Shown here in pieces: positions 19,559 to 28,486 of a DNA stretch of 64,000 nt (position 1 is its first letter; each line of letters starts with the position of its first letter). The stretch lies in contig NZ_CP150276.1 in assembly GCF_037977235.1 (NCBI RefSeq), positions 1,488,001 through 1,552,000 on the forward strand, read 5' to 3'. The translations under genes and the position numbers were made by a program. Below the pieces are notes generated by a model, which saw only the letters and a program-made list of their open reading frames with translations, was not told where the DNA came from and searched no databases. The DNA is from Paenibacillus sp. FSL K6-0276. GTDB taxonomy: Bacteria; Bacillota; Bacilli; Paenibacillales; Paenibacillaceae.

Positions 19559-21004
19559 ATGTTGAAAAGAATGATTGCGGTTTTTTTTGCATTTCTTATC
19601 ACCTTCATGGCCGTATCCTTCGTCCCAACTGAAAAAGTAAAGGCCGAAGAAGTTAATTCGGTAGTATCCAAAAACGGCCAATTGCGAGTTTCTGGAAACC
19701 AATTAGTGAATCAGGCAGGAGAAGCGATCCAATTAAAGGGTATGAGTTCACACGGTTTGCAGTGGTTTGGACAGTTTTCGAACTACGACAGTATGAAATG
19801 GTTGAGAGACAATTGGGGAATGACCGTGTTTCGTGCTGCGATGTATACGCAAGATGGCGGATATATCAACGATCCTTCCCAAAAAAATAAAGTGAAACAA
19901 GCTGTACAAAACGCTATTGATCTTGGCATCTATGTAATCATCGACTGGCATGTGTTGGGTGAACAAGACCCGAACGTCTATAAACAACAAGCAAAGGGCT
20001 TTTTTAGTGAAATGGCCACCTTGTATAAGGATTATCCGAACGTGATTTATGAAATCTGCAATGAGCCTAATGGGTCTGCCACTACATGGAACGGTAAAAT
20101 TAAGCCTTATGCAGAGGAAGTCATTCCGGTTATCCGTTCCATTGCTCCGGGTAGTATTATTATCGTAGGAACCGGAACATGGAGCCAGGATGTGCATGAT
20201 GCGGCGAACAATCCGCTCTCATACAGCAACATCATGTATACAACACATTTCTACGCTGGTACTCATGGTCAATGGCTGAGAGATCGTATAGATTATGCGA
20301 GAAGCAAAGGTGTAGCTGTATTCATCACGGAGTGGGGAACAAGCGATGCCTCTGGAGATGGTGGTCCATTCCTTGCCGAATCTAAGGTTTGGACGGACTT
20401 TATGCAAGATAGAAAAATAAGCTGGGCCAACTGGTCGTTATGCGATAAATCGGAAGTATCCGCTGCACTGGTGCCAGGCGCAAGCCCGTATGGTGGATGG
20501 TCAGATGCGCAGTTAACTGCATCTGGTAAGTTTGTCAAAGATCAAATGTATGGATCCTCGCAACCGCCAGGCGATGGCATCGTTTCAGGTAAAATCTACA
20601 AATTGGTTAACGTAGGCAGCGGTAAAGCTTTGGATGTAACTGCTGCAGGTACTTCAGACGGTACGAATGTACAGATCTGGGACGATAACGGAACCGGTGC
20701 TCAGCAGTGGGTGATCACAGATGTTGGCGGCGGGCTGTACAAAGTCATTAACGTCAATAGCAATAAAGGTTTGGATGTAGCGGGTACAGCTAGTGGTTCG
20801 AATGTACAAATATGGAGCTATGGTGCCGGAGCCAATCAGAAGTGGAAAATTGTCAAGGTTGGAAGCGCTTATAAATTGATTGCCAGCCACAATGGTAAAG
20901 CTTTGGATGTAGCTTCCGCAGGCACTGAAAACGGTACGAATGTTCAAATTTGGGATGACAATGGCTCGAACGCGCAAAATTGGAATCTGTATCAATTAAA
21001 CTAA
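19559..21004 (+). CDS. secreted GH5 endo-beta-1,4-glucanase with ricin-B lectin domain (CBM13)
   Basis: A 481-residue extracellular cellulase. Signal peptide residues 1-30 end at VKA. The GH5 (subfamily 2-like) barrel shows [17 protein letters not shown], the acid/base Glu169 in ICNEPNG, the TTHFYAG strand and the nucleophile Glu258 in ITEWGTS, so the active site is intact. A short Pro/Gly linker (SSQPPGDG) leads to residues about 342-481, a beta-trefoil lectin with three QIW/QKW-type repeats ([19 protein letters not shown] and two relatives). AAGGAGG lies 10 bases upstream of the ATG. The gene stands alone. It should cleave cellulose or mixed-linkage glucan. Confidence 0.93.
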   Translation: MLKRMIAVFFAFLITFMAVSFVPTEKVKAEEVNSVVSKNGQLRVSGNQLVNQAGEAIQLKGMSSHGLQWFGQFSNYDSMKWLRDNWGMTVFRAAMYTQDGGYINDPSQKNKVKQAVQNAIDLGIYVIIDWHVLGEQDPNVYKQQAKGFFSEMATLYKDYPNVIYEICNEPNGSATTWNGKIKPYAEEVIPVIRSIAPGSIIIVGTGTWSQDVHDAANNPLSYSNIMYTTHFYAGTHGQWLRDRIDYARSKGVAVFITEWGTSDASGDGGPFLAESKVWTDFMQDRKISWANWSLCDKSEVSAALVPGASPYGGWSDAQLTASGKFVKDQMYGSSQPPGDGIVSGKIYKLVNVGSGKALDVTAAGTSDGTNVQIWDDNGTGAQQWVITDVGGGLYKVINVNSNKGLDVAGTASGSNVQIWSYGAGANQKWKIVKVGSAYKLIASHNGKALDVASAGTENGTNVQIWDDNGSNAQNWNLYQLN

Positions 21005-21157
21005 CTGTTCAGTTATATCGTGTCCCGTTAGCGTAATCGCTCAAGACCATTAACCCACCAACTGTCTAAACGATTGGTCCTTCAATGGCTTTGCTAAGCT
21101 TCATATCGAAAGTGGCAGATTTAGTATCGATGTTACCCGTGGACATGCTGAAAATCA

Positions 21158-21201
21158 CCCGCAATAATACTTTGGCAGAAGCGGGAGCGGGCTGTTTTTT
21201 T
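21158..21201 (+). terminator. possible terminator downstream of the cellulase
   Basis: CCCGC pairs with GCGGG and a T-run follows. The loop is long, so support is moderate. The rest of 21005-21419 shows no gene. Confidence 0.5.
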
Positions 21202-21419
21202 CGGATTTATAACTGACTTCATATTCGAAAAAATGAAAGTCAATTTAAAATATTTTAAAATTGGAAAGAGGGGTGTATAATGATTGAATTGAATGCGGTT
21301 AGATAATAAAAGATGGACAGCACCAAAAGTATCGGGAGCTTGCAACGTCGATTGTGACGATTGTGAGCTCTTTTTGTTTTCCAATAATTAGGTTGCTGAT
21401 ATAATGAGAGGGTGGGAAT

Positions 21420-22273
21420 ATGAGTATATGGGTGCCTCGGAATGATGAAGGTTCCTTGTATGTTCGTTTTAAGTATGATGAGCAAATGGTGATGAAGATT
21501 CGAGAAATTCCAGGAAGGAAATGGGTCCATGATAAGAAAATCTGGATGATTCCATATACACCCGAATCCATTCAGCAATTGCAAAAACTTTTTGAAGGAA
21601 CGAAGATTCATGTTGATGCTGTGTTGATGAAGGAATGCAGTTTATTGAACAATGAGGTACACATGGAAGATCATATTCCAACTTACTCATGGGATGCTTC
21701 GATTAAAAGGAGCATGATTCATGCGCTGCAGCTTCGAGGTTATAGTACAAAAACGATAAAAGCTTATTGTAGTCAAGTTCATCGATTTCATATTTATGTA
21801 CAGCAGCAAAATACTTGGATGGATTACGAGTAGGTGAAGTGGTCCGGTTGAAAACTCAAGACATTGATTTCGAGCGAAAAACACTTCGAGTTCATCAAGG
21901 CAAGGGTCGAAAGGATCGTCTTACTATACTATCAGATACAGCCATGGACATTGTTCAACCGTATTTGCAACAAGAAAAGCCTGAGAAGTGGATGTTCCCA
22001 GGTCAACACCCAGATCGCCATATAACTGAACGAACCGTTCAAAAAGTATTCGAACAAGCACGTATCGCCTCTGGAATTCAGAAAAAGGTCAGTATACACG
22101 TCTTGCGACATTCATTTGCCACGCATCTCTTGGAAGGAGGAATCGACATTCGCTTCATTCAAGAGCTGCTCGGTCATCAAAGTGTGCAGACTACCGAAGG
22201 ATATACACATGTGAGTGTGAAGGACATAAGAAGGATTAAAAGTCCGTTAGATCAGTTGGAAGGGGGAGATTGA
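21420..22273 (+). pseudogene. XerC/IntI-like tyrosine recombinase with internal deletion
   Basis: Two frames of one integrase. The first (21420-21833) has an N-terminal HARP-like module (FKYDEQMVMKIREIPGRKWV), then the start of the SAM-like core-binding domain (RGYSTKTIKAYCSQVHRFHI), and ends early. The second (from TTG 21815) holds the catalytic domain with box-I Arg (GLRVGEVVRL), the beta-hairpin Lys (GKGRKDR), HVLRHSFATHLLEGG, ELLGH and the tyrosine in TEGYTHVS, ending in KSPLDQL. All catalytic residues are present, but about 100 residues between the two parts are missing and the frame is shifted, so it is inactive. It resembles the XerC-like family closest to integron integrases but lacks the extra IntI-specific helix before HVLRH. 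It lies 97 bases before the first cassette boundary and points the same way as the cassettes. Confidence 0.85.
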
Positions 22274-22316
22274 GAGGGAGTTGGGGCGTGAACACGGTTG
22301 GTGAAGGAGGGTTCAC

Positions 22317-22377
22317 GAAGTTCGTAAACACCTCTAGAGATAATGTTTTTGAGAAGTTCGTGAAAAAAACGTTATAG
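22317..22377 (+). other. candidate attI-like primary recombination site
   Basis: Between the integrase and the first cassette two direct copies of GAAGTTCGT occur (22317-22325, 22353-22361), each within an imperfect inverted repeat (for example GTTCACGAA/TTCGTAAAC). The second ends 9 bases before the core-like GTTATAG at 22371-22377. This box is the exact complement of the CTATAAC that begins the first attC site. Layout and position match an attI site, but function is inferred. Confidence 0.55.
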
Positions 22378-22477
22378 GAAATCAGCGCAAGTACGAATAA
22401 CATTTTTCCCTGAGGCAAGGAGGAGAAAGACAATTCACAGAGAGCGAATATATAAAATCATTTATTTAATTTCTGCT

Positions 22478-23134
22478 TTGCCTGTAGGTTTTGGATGCTT
22501 TTATGCTTTTATTGTTTTTGCTTTTAATTTTGAAGATAGCATTATAAGTAAGGAGAATAAACCAGTTGCTTTTTTAGCAGTAATACTCATGCTATTAGGA
22601 TTAGTCATTTTTTTGTTTATTGGAAAGAAGCTCTATAAATCTTATGAATTCATTCCTCAAATACTTGTTGTAATACTTATATCAGCTTTTTTATCAATAC
22701 CGGCTATTCAAATTGTGACTAATATTTATGATTCTTATCGAAGTTTTTATGCTAAACACCATAAAGATAAATATATTACTGATTTGCAGATACAATTTGC
22801 AAAGGAAATAAAAACATTGGAATTTGATCTGAAACAAAGTAACTATGAGACTCTATATTATAAAGATAAAAGAGTCTATTTAACAAAAACTAACGATCAT
22901 AAATTGACAATAGATGAAATTGATAAAGTTATTAGTATTTTGCCTCAGGCCAATGTACAAATTAGTATCTTGATCTATTATCACAATATCAATGATTCTT
23001 CAACAGAAAAATTTCATTTATTGCTTAAACAGGATAAAACACCAACCACAGTATGTGATACAAGGAATAATGATGATTATGAAATACTCTGTAGTAAGTA
23101 TGTTATGGAAGCATATTCGAAACAAGATAATTAA
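22478..23134 (+). CDS. cassette 1: membrane protein of unknown function
   Basis: First cassette gene. The product has two or three N-terminal hydrophobic helices (FGCFYAFIVFAFNF; FLAVILMLLGLVIFLFIGKK; ILVVILISAFLSIPAIQI) and a hydrophilic C-terminal domain rich in Lys, Asp and Tyr. I recognise no family. The annotated TTG at 22478 has no ribosome site. A perfect AAGGAGGAG at 22417-22425 points instead to an ATT codon at 22433 in the same frame, which would add a basic N-terminus (HRERIYK) before the first helix, as expected for a membrane protein. AT-rich compared with flanking chromosome. It is bounded by GTTATAG at 22371 and attC site 1. Confidence 0.7.
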   Translation: MPVGFGCFYAFIVFAFNFEDSIISKENKPVAFLAVILMLLGLVIFLFIGKKLYKSYEFIPQILVVILISAFLSIPAIQIVTNIYDSYRSFYAKHHKDKYITDLQIQFAKEIKTLEFDLKQSNYETLYYKDKRVYLTKTNDHKLTIDEIDKVISILPQANVQISILIYYHNINDSSTEKFHLLLKQDKTPTTVCDTRNNDDYEILCSKYVMEAYSKQDN

Positions 23135-23170
23135 GAGAAGTATGAGTTGATCGAAGAAGGCGCTGACATC

Positions 23171-23359
23171 CTATAACACCATATTCACGCATCGGGGCAT
23201 TCGCCCCTCGGTCCGGCAGAAGTTAGGAGTGGATTCTGAGGGGCAATTGCAGCAGTAAGGAAGCGAGTTCAGCCTGACACACCCGCACCACCTAACCGCA
23301 TCGCGGCCGTCCTTCGGACCTTAAGGTGGTGGGGCGTCGTGAATATAAGAACGTTAGCT
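23171..23359 (+). repeat. attC-like site 1 (189 bp)
   Basis: Starts with CTATAAC (reverse complement of GTTATAG that opens cassette 1) and ends with GTTAGCT. Inner arms TATTCACG and CGTGAATA pair. The interior folds into long imperfect stems including CACCACCT/AGGTGGTG. The outer complementarity extends to GCGCTGA...TATAAC against the cassette's 5' end. Confidence 0.85.
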
Positions 23360-23533
23360 GAAATCAACCAAAAACATAAAAAAACCATAGATCAATATAT
23401 GACCCATGGATTCGTATGTCATTTTTTTTCAAGACCTTATTCAACATTATAACAAATCAGTAATTATAAGTCTATATTTTTTTGAGTATTAATTTACCAT
23501 CTTGTTATAAGATGATGAATGGAGATGGTAAAA

Positions 23534-24316
23534 ATGCTCAAAGAAATATTTATTAATAGTGCAATGACTTATGAATATCCCCCGGATGGGGGGACAATAC
23601 CGATTATAGACCCATATGATGGATGTACAATTGGATGTCCTTATTGTTTCCAATTAGACGATGAGACTTGGAATACTAACTTGAATGTTAAACTTAATAT
23701 TTCAGATGTTTTGCAAAAAGAACTTATTCAATGGAATAAAGAAGATACTGTGTACTTGGGTAGTAAGTGTGATCCTTATATGGAGATAGAACGGAAATAC
23801 CAATTAACAAGAAAATGTTTAATTGAATTAAGTAAGTTAAATTTGAAATGTATGGTTACAACTAAAGCCGGATCAAAACTTATTTTTAGAGATATTGATG
23901 TAATAAAACCTATGGGGAACAAATTTACTTTACTTTTAGGATTATCTAACCTACAACAGTTGAGTAAGATCGATGATTATACTCTTATGAGTAATATACA
24001 GACAGCAAATCAGTTACACCGAATGGGAATTACTGTATGGGTATTTATTACTCCGATTTTACCTGGTATTACAGATGTAGATTTAATGATTAACGCTATA
24101 GATCAAGACATTCCTGTATTTTTAGATAAGGTTAGATTAAAACGAAACACTAGACCAGCACTAACGTTGGAACGTTTCATCGACAATCATTACCCTCATT
24201 TAGCTAAGACTTACAAAGACATAATATATAATAATACGGATGTTTACTATGAAGATATTAAAGAAAAGTGGGGTGAAACGGAGAGAGTAAAGTTTGTATT
24301 CGAGTCGAGTAATTAA
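23534..24316 (+). CDS. cassette 2: radical SAM protein, SPL-like
   Basis: About 260 residues. The radical SAM cluster motif is CTIGCPYC with Cys31, Cys35 and Cys38 binding a 4Fe-4S cluster, in a context (DPYDGCTIGCPYCF) like spore photoproduct lyase-related (SPL family) proteins. Later strands (VYLGSKCDPYMEIE, VTTKAGSKLI, ITPILPGITD) fit the partial TIM barrel of that family. The substrate is unknown; radical SAM enzymes are uncommon cassette cargo. I choose ATG 23534, with GGAGATGG 9 bases upstream, over 23519. It is the only gene in its cassette. Confidence 0.8.
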   Translation: MLKEIFINSAMTYEYPPDGGTIPIIDPYDGCTIGCPYCFQLDDETWNTNLNVKLNISDVLQKELIQWNKEDTVYLGSKCDPYMEIERKYQLTRKCLIELSKLNLKCMVTTKAGSKLIFRDIDVIKPMGNKFTLLLGLSNLQQLSKIDDYTLMSNIQTANQLHRMGITVWVFITPILPGITDVDLMINAIDQDIPVFLDKVRLKRNTRPALTLERFIDNHYPHLAKTYKDIIYNNTDVYYEDIKEKWGETERVKFVFESSN

Positions 24317-24351
24317 TAATTATGATAGTATTTCGAGAAGCGGTTGACTTC

Positions 24352-24520
24352 AGCTAACATCACATTCACGCTGCGGGCCGGCAAGCCGTCCCTTGGTCCG
24401 CACCGAGGGATATCGGGAAGTTGGATCAGGCGGACAATACTGCACTGACTAAGTGCGCAAGCGCACCCGGCCTTACGGCCTTAAGTCAGTGAGTATTCGT
24501 GAATGCAGAGAACGTTATGT
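24352..24520 (+). repeat. attC-like site 2 (169 bp)
   Basis: Begins AGCTAAC, the exact reverse complement of GTTAGCT at the start of cassette 2, and ends GTTATGT. Arms CATTCACG/CGTGAATG. Its terminal stem (CTGACTAAGTGCGC ... CTTAAGTCAG) differs from the other sites. Confidence 0.88.
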
Positions 24521-24579
24521 GCAATTTCCCTAAAATCTAAAAATCATAAAACAATGTTAACCTAACTGGGAGGTTGAAT

Positions 24580-25359
24580 ATGAATCGGTTCATTATTAGG
24601 TCTATCGTAGAAGGAATGGAAATTTATTTTCGGAGTTTTTCGCTAAACTGTGAAATTATTTGTCATGAAGAAGATGTTGAATGGATTATTCCCAAACCCT
24701 CATGTTCAGGTCCGTCTATTATATATAGGGCATCGTTACATAAAGAGAATATTGAGGTTAGTATTGAAACGATTATAAAAGGTATAGAAGAAGGAATAAT
24801 CCCAGCGTGGTGGGTTATTAATCCAGAATCAACTCCTGACAACCTAAAAGAAACTTTATTAACGAAAGGTTTTGTATGTCTTGGTGATGATGAACCTGGA
24901 ATGGCATTATGTTTAGACGATGCACTAAAATTTCCAGAATGCCCACAATATATTAAAGTCAGTAGAGTACAATCATTGGAAGAGTTTAAGGATTGGATCC
25001 ATACTGTTAATAAAGCTTTGCATGGTTGGGATTTGTTGAGCACCGATAAATACTATTCTTGGTTAGGCGCAGATAACATTGTTTTTTATTTGGCATACTT
25101 TGAAGGAAAGCCAGTAGCGACTTCAGCAACAATTCAAAATGGAAACAAAGGTTCAATAGAATTTGTATCAACATTATCTGAATATCGAAAACGTGGAATT
25201 GGCACAGCAGTAAGTGTTACTGCATTATGTGGTTTACGAGATAAAGGCGTAAGTTTAGTTACGCTAAGATCATGCAATGAAGCGATAAATATGTACAAAA
25301 AATTAGGCTTCCAAACCTATTACAACCAAATCATTATGAAATATGAAAGAAATCAATAA
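24580..25359 (+). CDS. cassette 3: GNAT-family N-acetyltransferase
   Basis: About 259 residues with a C-terminal GNAT domain. The acetyl-CoA loop reads SEYRKRGIGTAVSVTAL (R/QxxGxG/A type), preceded by the strand GSIEFVSTL and followed by the closing INMYKKLGFQ. The N-terminal half is a poorly conserved extension. Such proteins acetylate small amines, antibiotics or protein termini; the substrate is not predictable. ATG 24580 is chosen because GGGAGG is 8 bases upstream. Acetyltransferases are frequent integron cargo. Confidence 0.85.
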   Translation: MNRFIIRSIVEGMEIYFRSFSLNCEIICHEEDVEWIIPKPSCSGPSIIYRASLHKENIEVSIETIIKGIEEGIIPAWWVINPESTPDNLKETLLTKGFVCLGDDEPGMALCLDDALKFPECPQYIKVSRVQSLEEFKDWIHTVNKALHGWDLLSTDKYYSWLGADNIVFYLAYFEGKPVATSATIQNGNKGSIEFVSTLSEYRKRGIGTAVSVTALCGLRDKGVSLVTLRSCNEAINMYKKLGFQTYYNQIIMKYERNQ

Positions 25360-25406
25360 TTAGGATTAGAAATTCCTGTGAGCATTTCAAAGAAGAGGGC
25401 AACTGC

Positions 25407-25553
25407 ACATAACACCGTATTCGCGCTGCGGGCCATCGGCCCTTGATCTGCCTGAAGTATTTTCGATGAAGAGAATTCAGGCAGATACATCCATTCCCCT
25501 AAGATAAGAGCTATCTAAGGGGAATGGACGTCGTGAATACCTAAACGTTAGGC
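25407..25553 (+). repeat. attC-like site 3 (147 bp)
   Basis: Begins ACATAAC, the exact complement of GTTATGT opening cassette 3. The match extends to TGCACATAAC against GTTATGTGCA. Ends GTTAGGC, a textbook GTTRRRY core. Terminal stem ATTCCCCTAAGAT...ATCTAAGGGGAAT is shared with sites 8 and 10. Confidence 0.9.
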
Positions 25554-25592
25554 GAAAGTGCGAAGAGATTTTATTAAAGAAGGGATCAAACC

Positions 25593-26054
25593 ATGAAAGA
25601 AATAAAATTATCAAGACTACAATTTCAAGAGCTTGTATCTGCTTTCGAAGATAACAACTTAGAACACTCTTATTTTCTGGATGCTGAATCTGGAGAAGTT
25701 GTATTTATGAGTGACTATATAGATATTGATGATGAATTGTCTTTATCAATAGAAGAAGCATTTGGAGATAAGTACATAAGAGTCCCAAGAATTGAATCTT
25801 CAGAAGCTTTTGATGAAATGGTTGAATTTGTACAATCCATAACTAATGTAAAAACTAAAAATATTGTTCTAAATTCGTTACAAGGCAACAAAGGCGTATT
25901 TAGAAGATTTAAAGACACATTAAATAGATTTCCAGATGAAAGAAATAGATGGTTCGATTTTAAAGAAGAAAGAAATATGAAAAAAATATTAGAACAATTG
26001 GAATATGAAGGAATAAAGATCGTCCTGAATGATGATAAAGCTTTTGAGGGTTAA
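25593..26054 (+). CDS. cassette 4: UPF0158 family protein
   Basis: A 153-residue acidic protein matching UPF0158. The hallmarks are EHSYFLDAESGEVVFM near the N-terminus, the IRVPRIESSEAFDEMVEF segment and the closing GVFRRFKDTLNRFPDERNRW followed by a Phe/Lys-rich tail. Family function is unknown. Ribosome site GAAGGGATC precedes the ATG. It is the sole gene between sites 3 and 4. Chromosomal relatives are widespread in Bacillota and cassettes often carry such small cytosolic proteins. Confidence 0.8.
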   Translation: MKEIKLSRLQFQELVSAFEDNNLEHSYFLDAESGEVVFMSDYIDIDDELSLSIEEAFGDKYIRVPRIESSEAFDEMVEFVQSITNVKTKNIVLNSLQGNKGVFRRFKDTLNRFPDERNRWFDFKEERNMKKILEQLEYEGIKIVLNDDKAFEG

Positions 26055-26068
26055 CTCAAGGAAACTTC

Positions 26069-26227
26069 GCCTAACACCGCATTCATGCTGTGGGCCTAAC
26101 GGCCCTTGGTCTGCCCGAGGAATTTCGGGGAAGTGGATCAGTCAGACAACCCTGCGAGGCTAAGTCTTCGACCCGTTCGCTACGCTCACTTAAGCCTCTC
26201 GGGTTCGTGAATGCAACAACGTTATCC
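26069..26227 (+). repeat. attC-like site 4 (159 bp)
   Basis: Begins GCCTAAC, a perfect RYYYAAC and the exact complement of GTTAGGC opening cassette 4. Ends GTTATCC. Arms CATTCATG/CGTGAATG. The terminal part (GAGGCTAAGTC...CTTAAGCCTC) is shared with sites 6 and 9. Confidence 0.9.
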
Positions 26228-26278
26228 GAAAGACTTGCAGGGTAATATTTAAAAAATAATAGGTCAGGAGTGTGTGAA

Positions 26279-26767
26279 ATGCCCGTATACATTGAAGAAA
26301 AGAAATCATTTATTGTTATCGGTAAGCTAGGGCAAGGCCTATCAGCCGAAAGGCATAATTGGATACCAGCGATTTGGCAAGAAGCAAATAATAAATTTGA
26401 AGAGATTCGAGAGTTAGCCAAGACTAATAATGAAGGTAATATAGTTGGCATATGGGGTGCCATGAGTGATATTTCAGAAAGCTTTGAACGGTGGACAGAT
26501 CAAGGTAAATATTTAGCTGGTTGTGAAGTGTTTGAGAACGCTACTGCTCCAACAGGCTGGACAAAGTGGACTATTCCATCTTATAAGTATGCGGTTGTTA
26601 AATGCAATCAGAGTACATATCAAGAAAAGTTTAATTATATGATTCATGAGTATTTACCAGATAACAATTACTCGATAGTTGGGGCAGTACATGAATATTA
26701 CAACCCAGAAGAAACGAATGGAGAGTTATATTTATATTTTCCATTTGAAAAACGAGAAAACGAATAA
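26279..26767 (+). CDS. cassette 5: GyrI-like small-molecule-binding protein
   Basis: About 162 residues forming a stand-alone GyrI-like/AraC effector-binding domain (two SHS2 modules). Seen are the N-terminal strand KKSFIVIGKLGQ, a central GIWGAMSDIS, the conserved YLAGCEVFE and APTGWTKWTIPSYKYAV motif, and the final YFPFEKRE. Such domains bind hydrophobic drugs or act as antitoxin-like gyrase protectors; in regulators they sense ligands. There is no DNA-binding domain here. ATG 26279 has AGGAG 8 bases upstream; a GTG at 26270 is less likely. Confidence 0.82.
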   Translation: MPVYIEEKKSFIVIGKLGQGLSAERHNWIPAIWQEANNKFEEIRELAKTNNEGNIVGIWGAMSDISESFERWTDQGKYLAGCEVFENATAPTGWTKWTIPSYKYAVVKCNQSTYQEKFNYMIHEYLPDNNYSIVGAVHEYYNPEETNGELYLYFPFEKRENE

Positions 26768-26806
26768 TCAAAGAATATTCAGCAAGTCGAAGAGGGCAAG
26801 TCCATC

Positions 26807-26966
26807 GGATAACACTGCATTCCTACATCGTCGCTAACGCTCCTTGGTCGCCAAGAGGGATATCGGAGAAGCTTATTCAGACGACACATTCAACCAGCTA
26901 AGTCTGACGACCCGTTCCCTTTGGTCACTTAAGCTGCTTGAACGTCAGGAATGCGCAACGTTATCC
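26807..26966 (+). repeat. attC-like site 5 (160 bp)
   Basis: Begins GGATAAC, the exact complement of GTTATCC opening cassette 5 (match extends to CGGATAAC). Ends GTTATCC. Interior GGTTAAGT-type stem differs from other groups and is shared with site 7 (CTGACGACCCGTTCCCTTTG in both). Confidence 0.88.
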
Positions 26967-27018
26967 GAAATTCCTTATATAGACATAAAACAAGATGAAG
27001 ATCAAAGGAGATATCAAA

Positions 27019-27642
27019 GTGACAATACACGAGAAAGTAAAACTATGGGAGAAAAAAGAAGGTATCAATCTCTTTCATGATCTCGGACTTTCGAATAATG
27101 CTAATTTTTTAGATTATGGTTGTGGATTTGGCCATTATACATTTGCTGCATCAAGATTTTTAGGAAGTAGTCAAGGGAATGTATTTGCTGTCGATATCAA
27201 TAAAGACTGTCTTAAGTATGTTTCCAAGGTCGCTCAAGACGAAGGGTTATCAAATATTATTGTTGCAGCTGGTAATAAGGATTATAGTTTGAATTTTTCT
27301 GACAATTCCTTTGATATGATCATGTATTATGATGTTTTACATGGAAATGGATTTCATAGATTCACTCTATTTGAAGAGGCTAAGAGAACATTAAAGAGTG
27401 GAGGTATCATGTCAATCTTGCCATTTCATTTGTCTAACTTTAGAGACCGGGAAGGAAAGAAGAAGGTATATACGTATAATAAATTAATTGAAGAAGCTAA
27501 AGAATATGGATTTATAAATATTAATGAAATGCCATCCGGCATTCATTTTGAGAAATATCATAGTTCTTATTATATCGATAAAGGTGGAGTAGAATTTGAA
27601 GATTTAGAAAGAGCGGAGATTTTGAATTTAAGAAAGATGTAA
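27019..27642 (+). CDS. cassette 6: class I SAM-dependent methyltransferase
   Basis: About 207 residues. Motif I reads FLDYGCGFGHYTFAA, motif II FAVDIN, and the post-motif DMIMYYDVLHG fits ubiE/class I methyltransferases. The acceptor is unknown. The frame opens at 26995 but the GTG at 27019 has AAAGGAG 9 bases upstream and gives the sensible start MTIHEKVKLW. Single gene between site 5 and truncated site 6. Confidence 0.85.
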   Translation: MTIHEKVKLWEKKEGINLFHDLGLSNNANFLDYGCGFGHYTFAASRFLGSSQGNVFAVDINKDCLKYVSKVAQDEGLSNIIVAAGNKDYSLNFSDNSFDMIMYYDVLHGNGFHRFTLFEEAKRTLKSGGIMSILPFHLSNFRDREGKKKVYTYNKLIEEAKEYGFININEMPSGIHFEKYHSSYYIDKGGVEFEDLERAEILNLRKM

Positions 27643-27693
27643 TTGAATGATTTATTAAGGGCAGTTTTGGTGGGTTAATTCGAAGAAGAAGGG

Positions 27694-27763
27694 ACTTAAG
27701 TCTCCGACCCGGCAGTTGCACTGTCTTAAGCCTCTCGGGTTCGAGAATCCGACAACGTTATTG
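27694..27763 (+). repeat. truncated attC-like site 6 (right half only)
   Basis: The right half (ACTTAAGTC...CTTAAGCCTCTCGGG, then GAGAAT and the core GTTATTG at 27757) matches sites 4 and 9. The left half with its RYYYAAC box is absent. The usual preceding TTCGAAGA sequence runs directly into the right half, so a deletion of about 80 bases removed the left arm. It should no longer fold as a full site. Confidence 0.75.
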
Positions 27764-27850
27764 GAAATTCAGGCAAAGTAATAACAACCCCATTATAAAG
27801 TCATTCTTTAACTTGGATGACTATTTAGAATTGAAACCTTACAAGAAGGG

Positions 27851-28243
27851 ATGATGAGATATATGGTTACTAGAGGGTTTACTAATTTGCTTCAGATTTT
27901 CCCAAGCTCAGATATGAGCAAGACAGCAGAATTCTATGAACATATTGGCTTTAGAGCAGTAAGTTATTTTGAATCATTTGAACCACATATTTGTCTATAT
28001 AGGGATCAAATAGAGATAGTATTAACAAGATCAAATAAAGAGTATATAGTACCTAATCGAGAGATACATGGATACGGGTATGATGCATATTTTATAACAG
28101 ATAATCAAGAGGAGATGGAGAAAGATTTTAAGAAGCTAGGGGTTAAGATCATAAGACCTCTAGCAACAACAGATTATAACAATAAGGAATTTGTATTTGA
28201 AGATATAGATAGAAGATGGATTGCTGTCGGTAAGAAACAGTAA
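27851..28243 (+). CDS. cassette 7: VOC family (glyoxalase/bleomycin resistance-like) protein
   Basis: About 130 residues of a single vicinal-oxygen-chelate fold. Seen are the first module LLQIFPSSDMSKTAEFYEHI then GFRAVSYFE, and the closing IIRPLATTDYNNKEFVFEDI with DRRWIAVG. Similar to bleomycin-binding and glyoxalase-like proteins that are common in gene cassettes. The exact start is uncertain: ATGs at 27851, 27854 and 27863 are in frame and AGAAGGG at 27844-27850 favours the last. Ligand or substrate unknown. Confidence 0.8.
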   Translation: MMRYMVTRGFTNLLQIFPSSDMSKTAEFYEHIGFRAVSYFESFEPHICLYRDQIEIVLTRSNKEYIVPNREIHGYGYDAYFITDNQEEMEKDFKKLGVKIIRPLATTDYNNKEFVFEDIDRRWIAVGKKQ

Positions 28244-28297
28244 ATCGTTAGAGTCAAAAGATTAAGTGAAAGAAGTTTCGAAGAGGGCCAGAACATC

Positions 28298-28456
28298 CGA
28301 TAACATCGCATTCCTACTGCGGGCATACGCCCTTGATCGCTAAGAAGAATCTCAAAGATGCGGAATCAGGCGATACATTCAATCGGCTAAGTCTGACGAC
28401 CCGTTCCCTTTGGTCACTTAAGCCGCTTGAACGTCAGGAATGCACAAACGTTAGGC
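28298..28456 (+). repeat. attC-like site 7 (159 bp)
   Basis: Begins CGATAAC, one transition away from the complement of GTTATTG that opens cassette 7 (still a G-U-type match). Ends GTTAGGC. Arms GCATTCCT/AGGAATGC. Interior closely resembles site 5. Confidence 0.85.
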
Positions 28457-28486
28457 GAAACCACTAGAAGAGAGGAATGATAAAAC

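Noticed and set aside
21420..22273. Canonical integron integrase intI
   Set aside because: The catalytic domain lacks the IntI-specific insertion, and the gene is XerC-like with an added N-terminal module; called IntI-like only.
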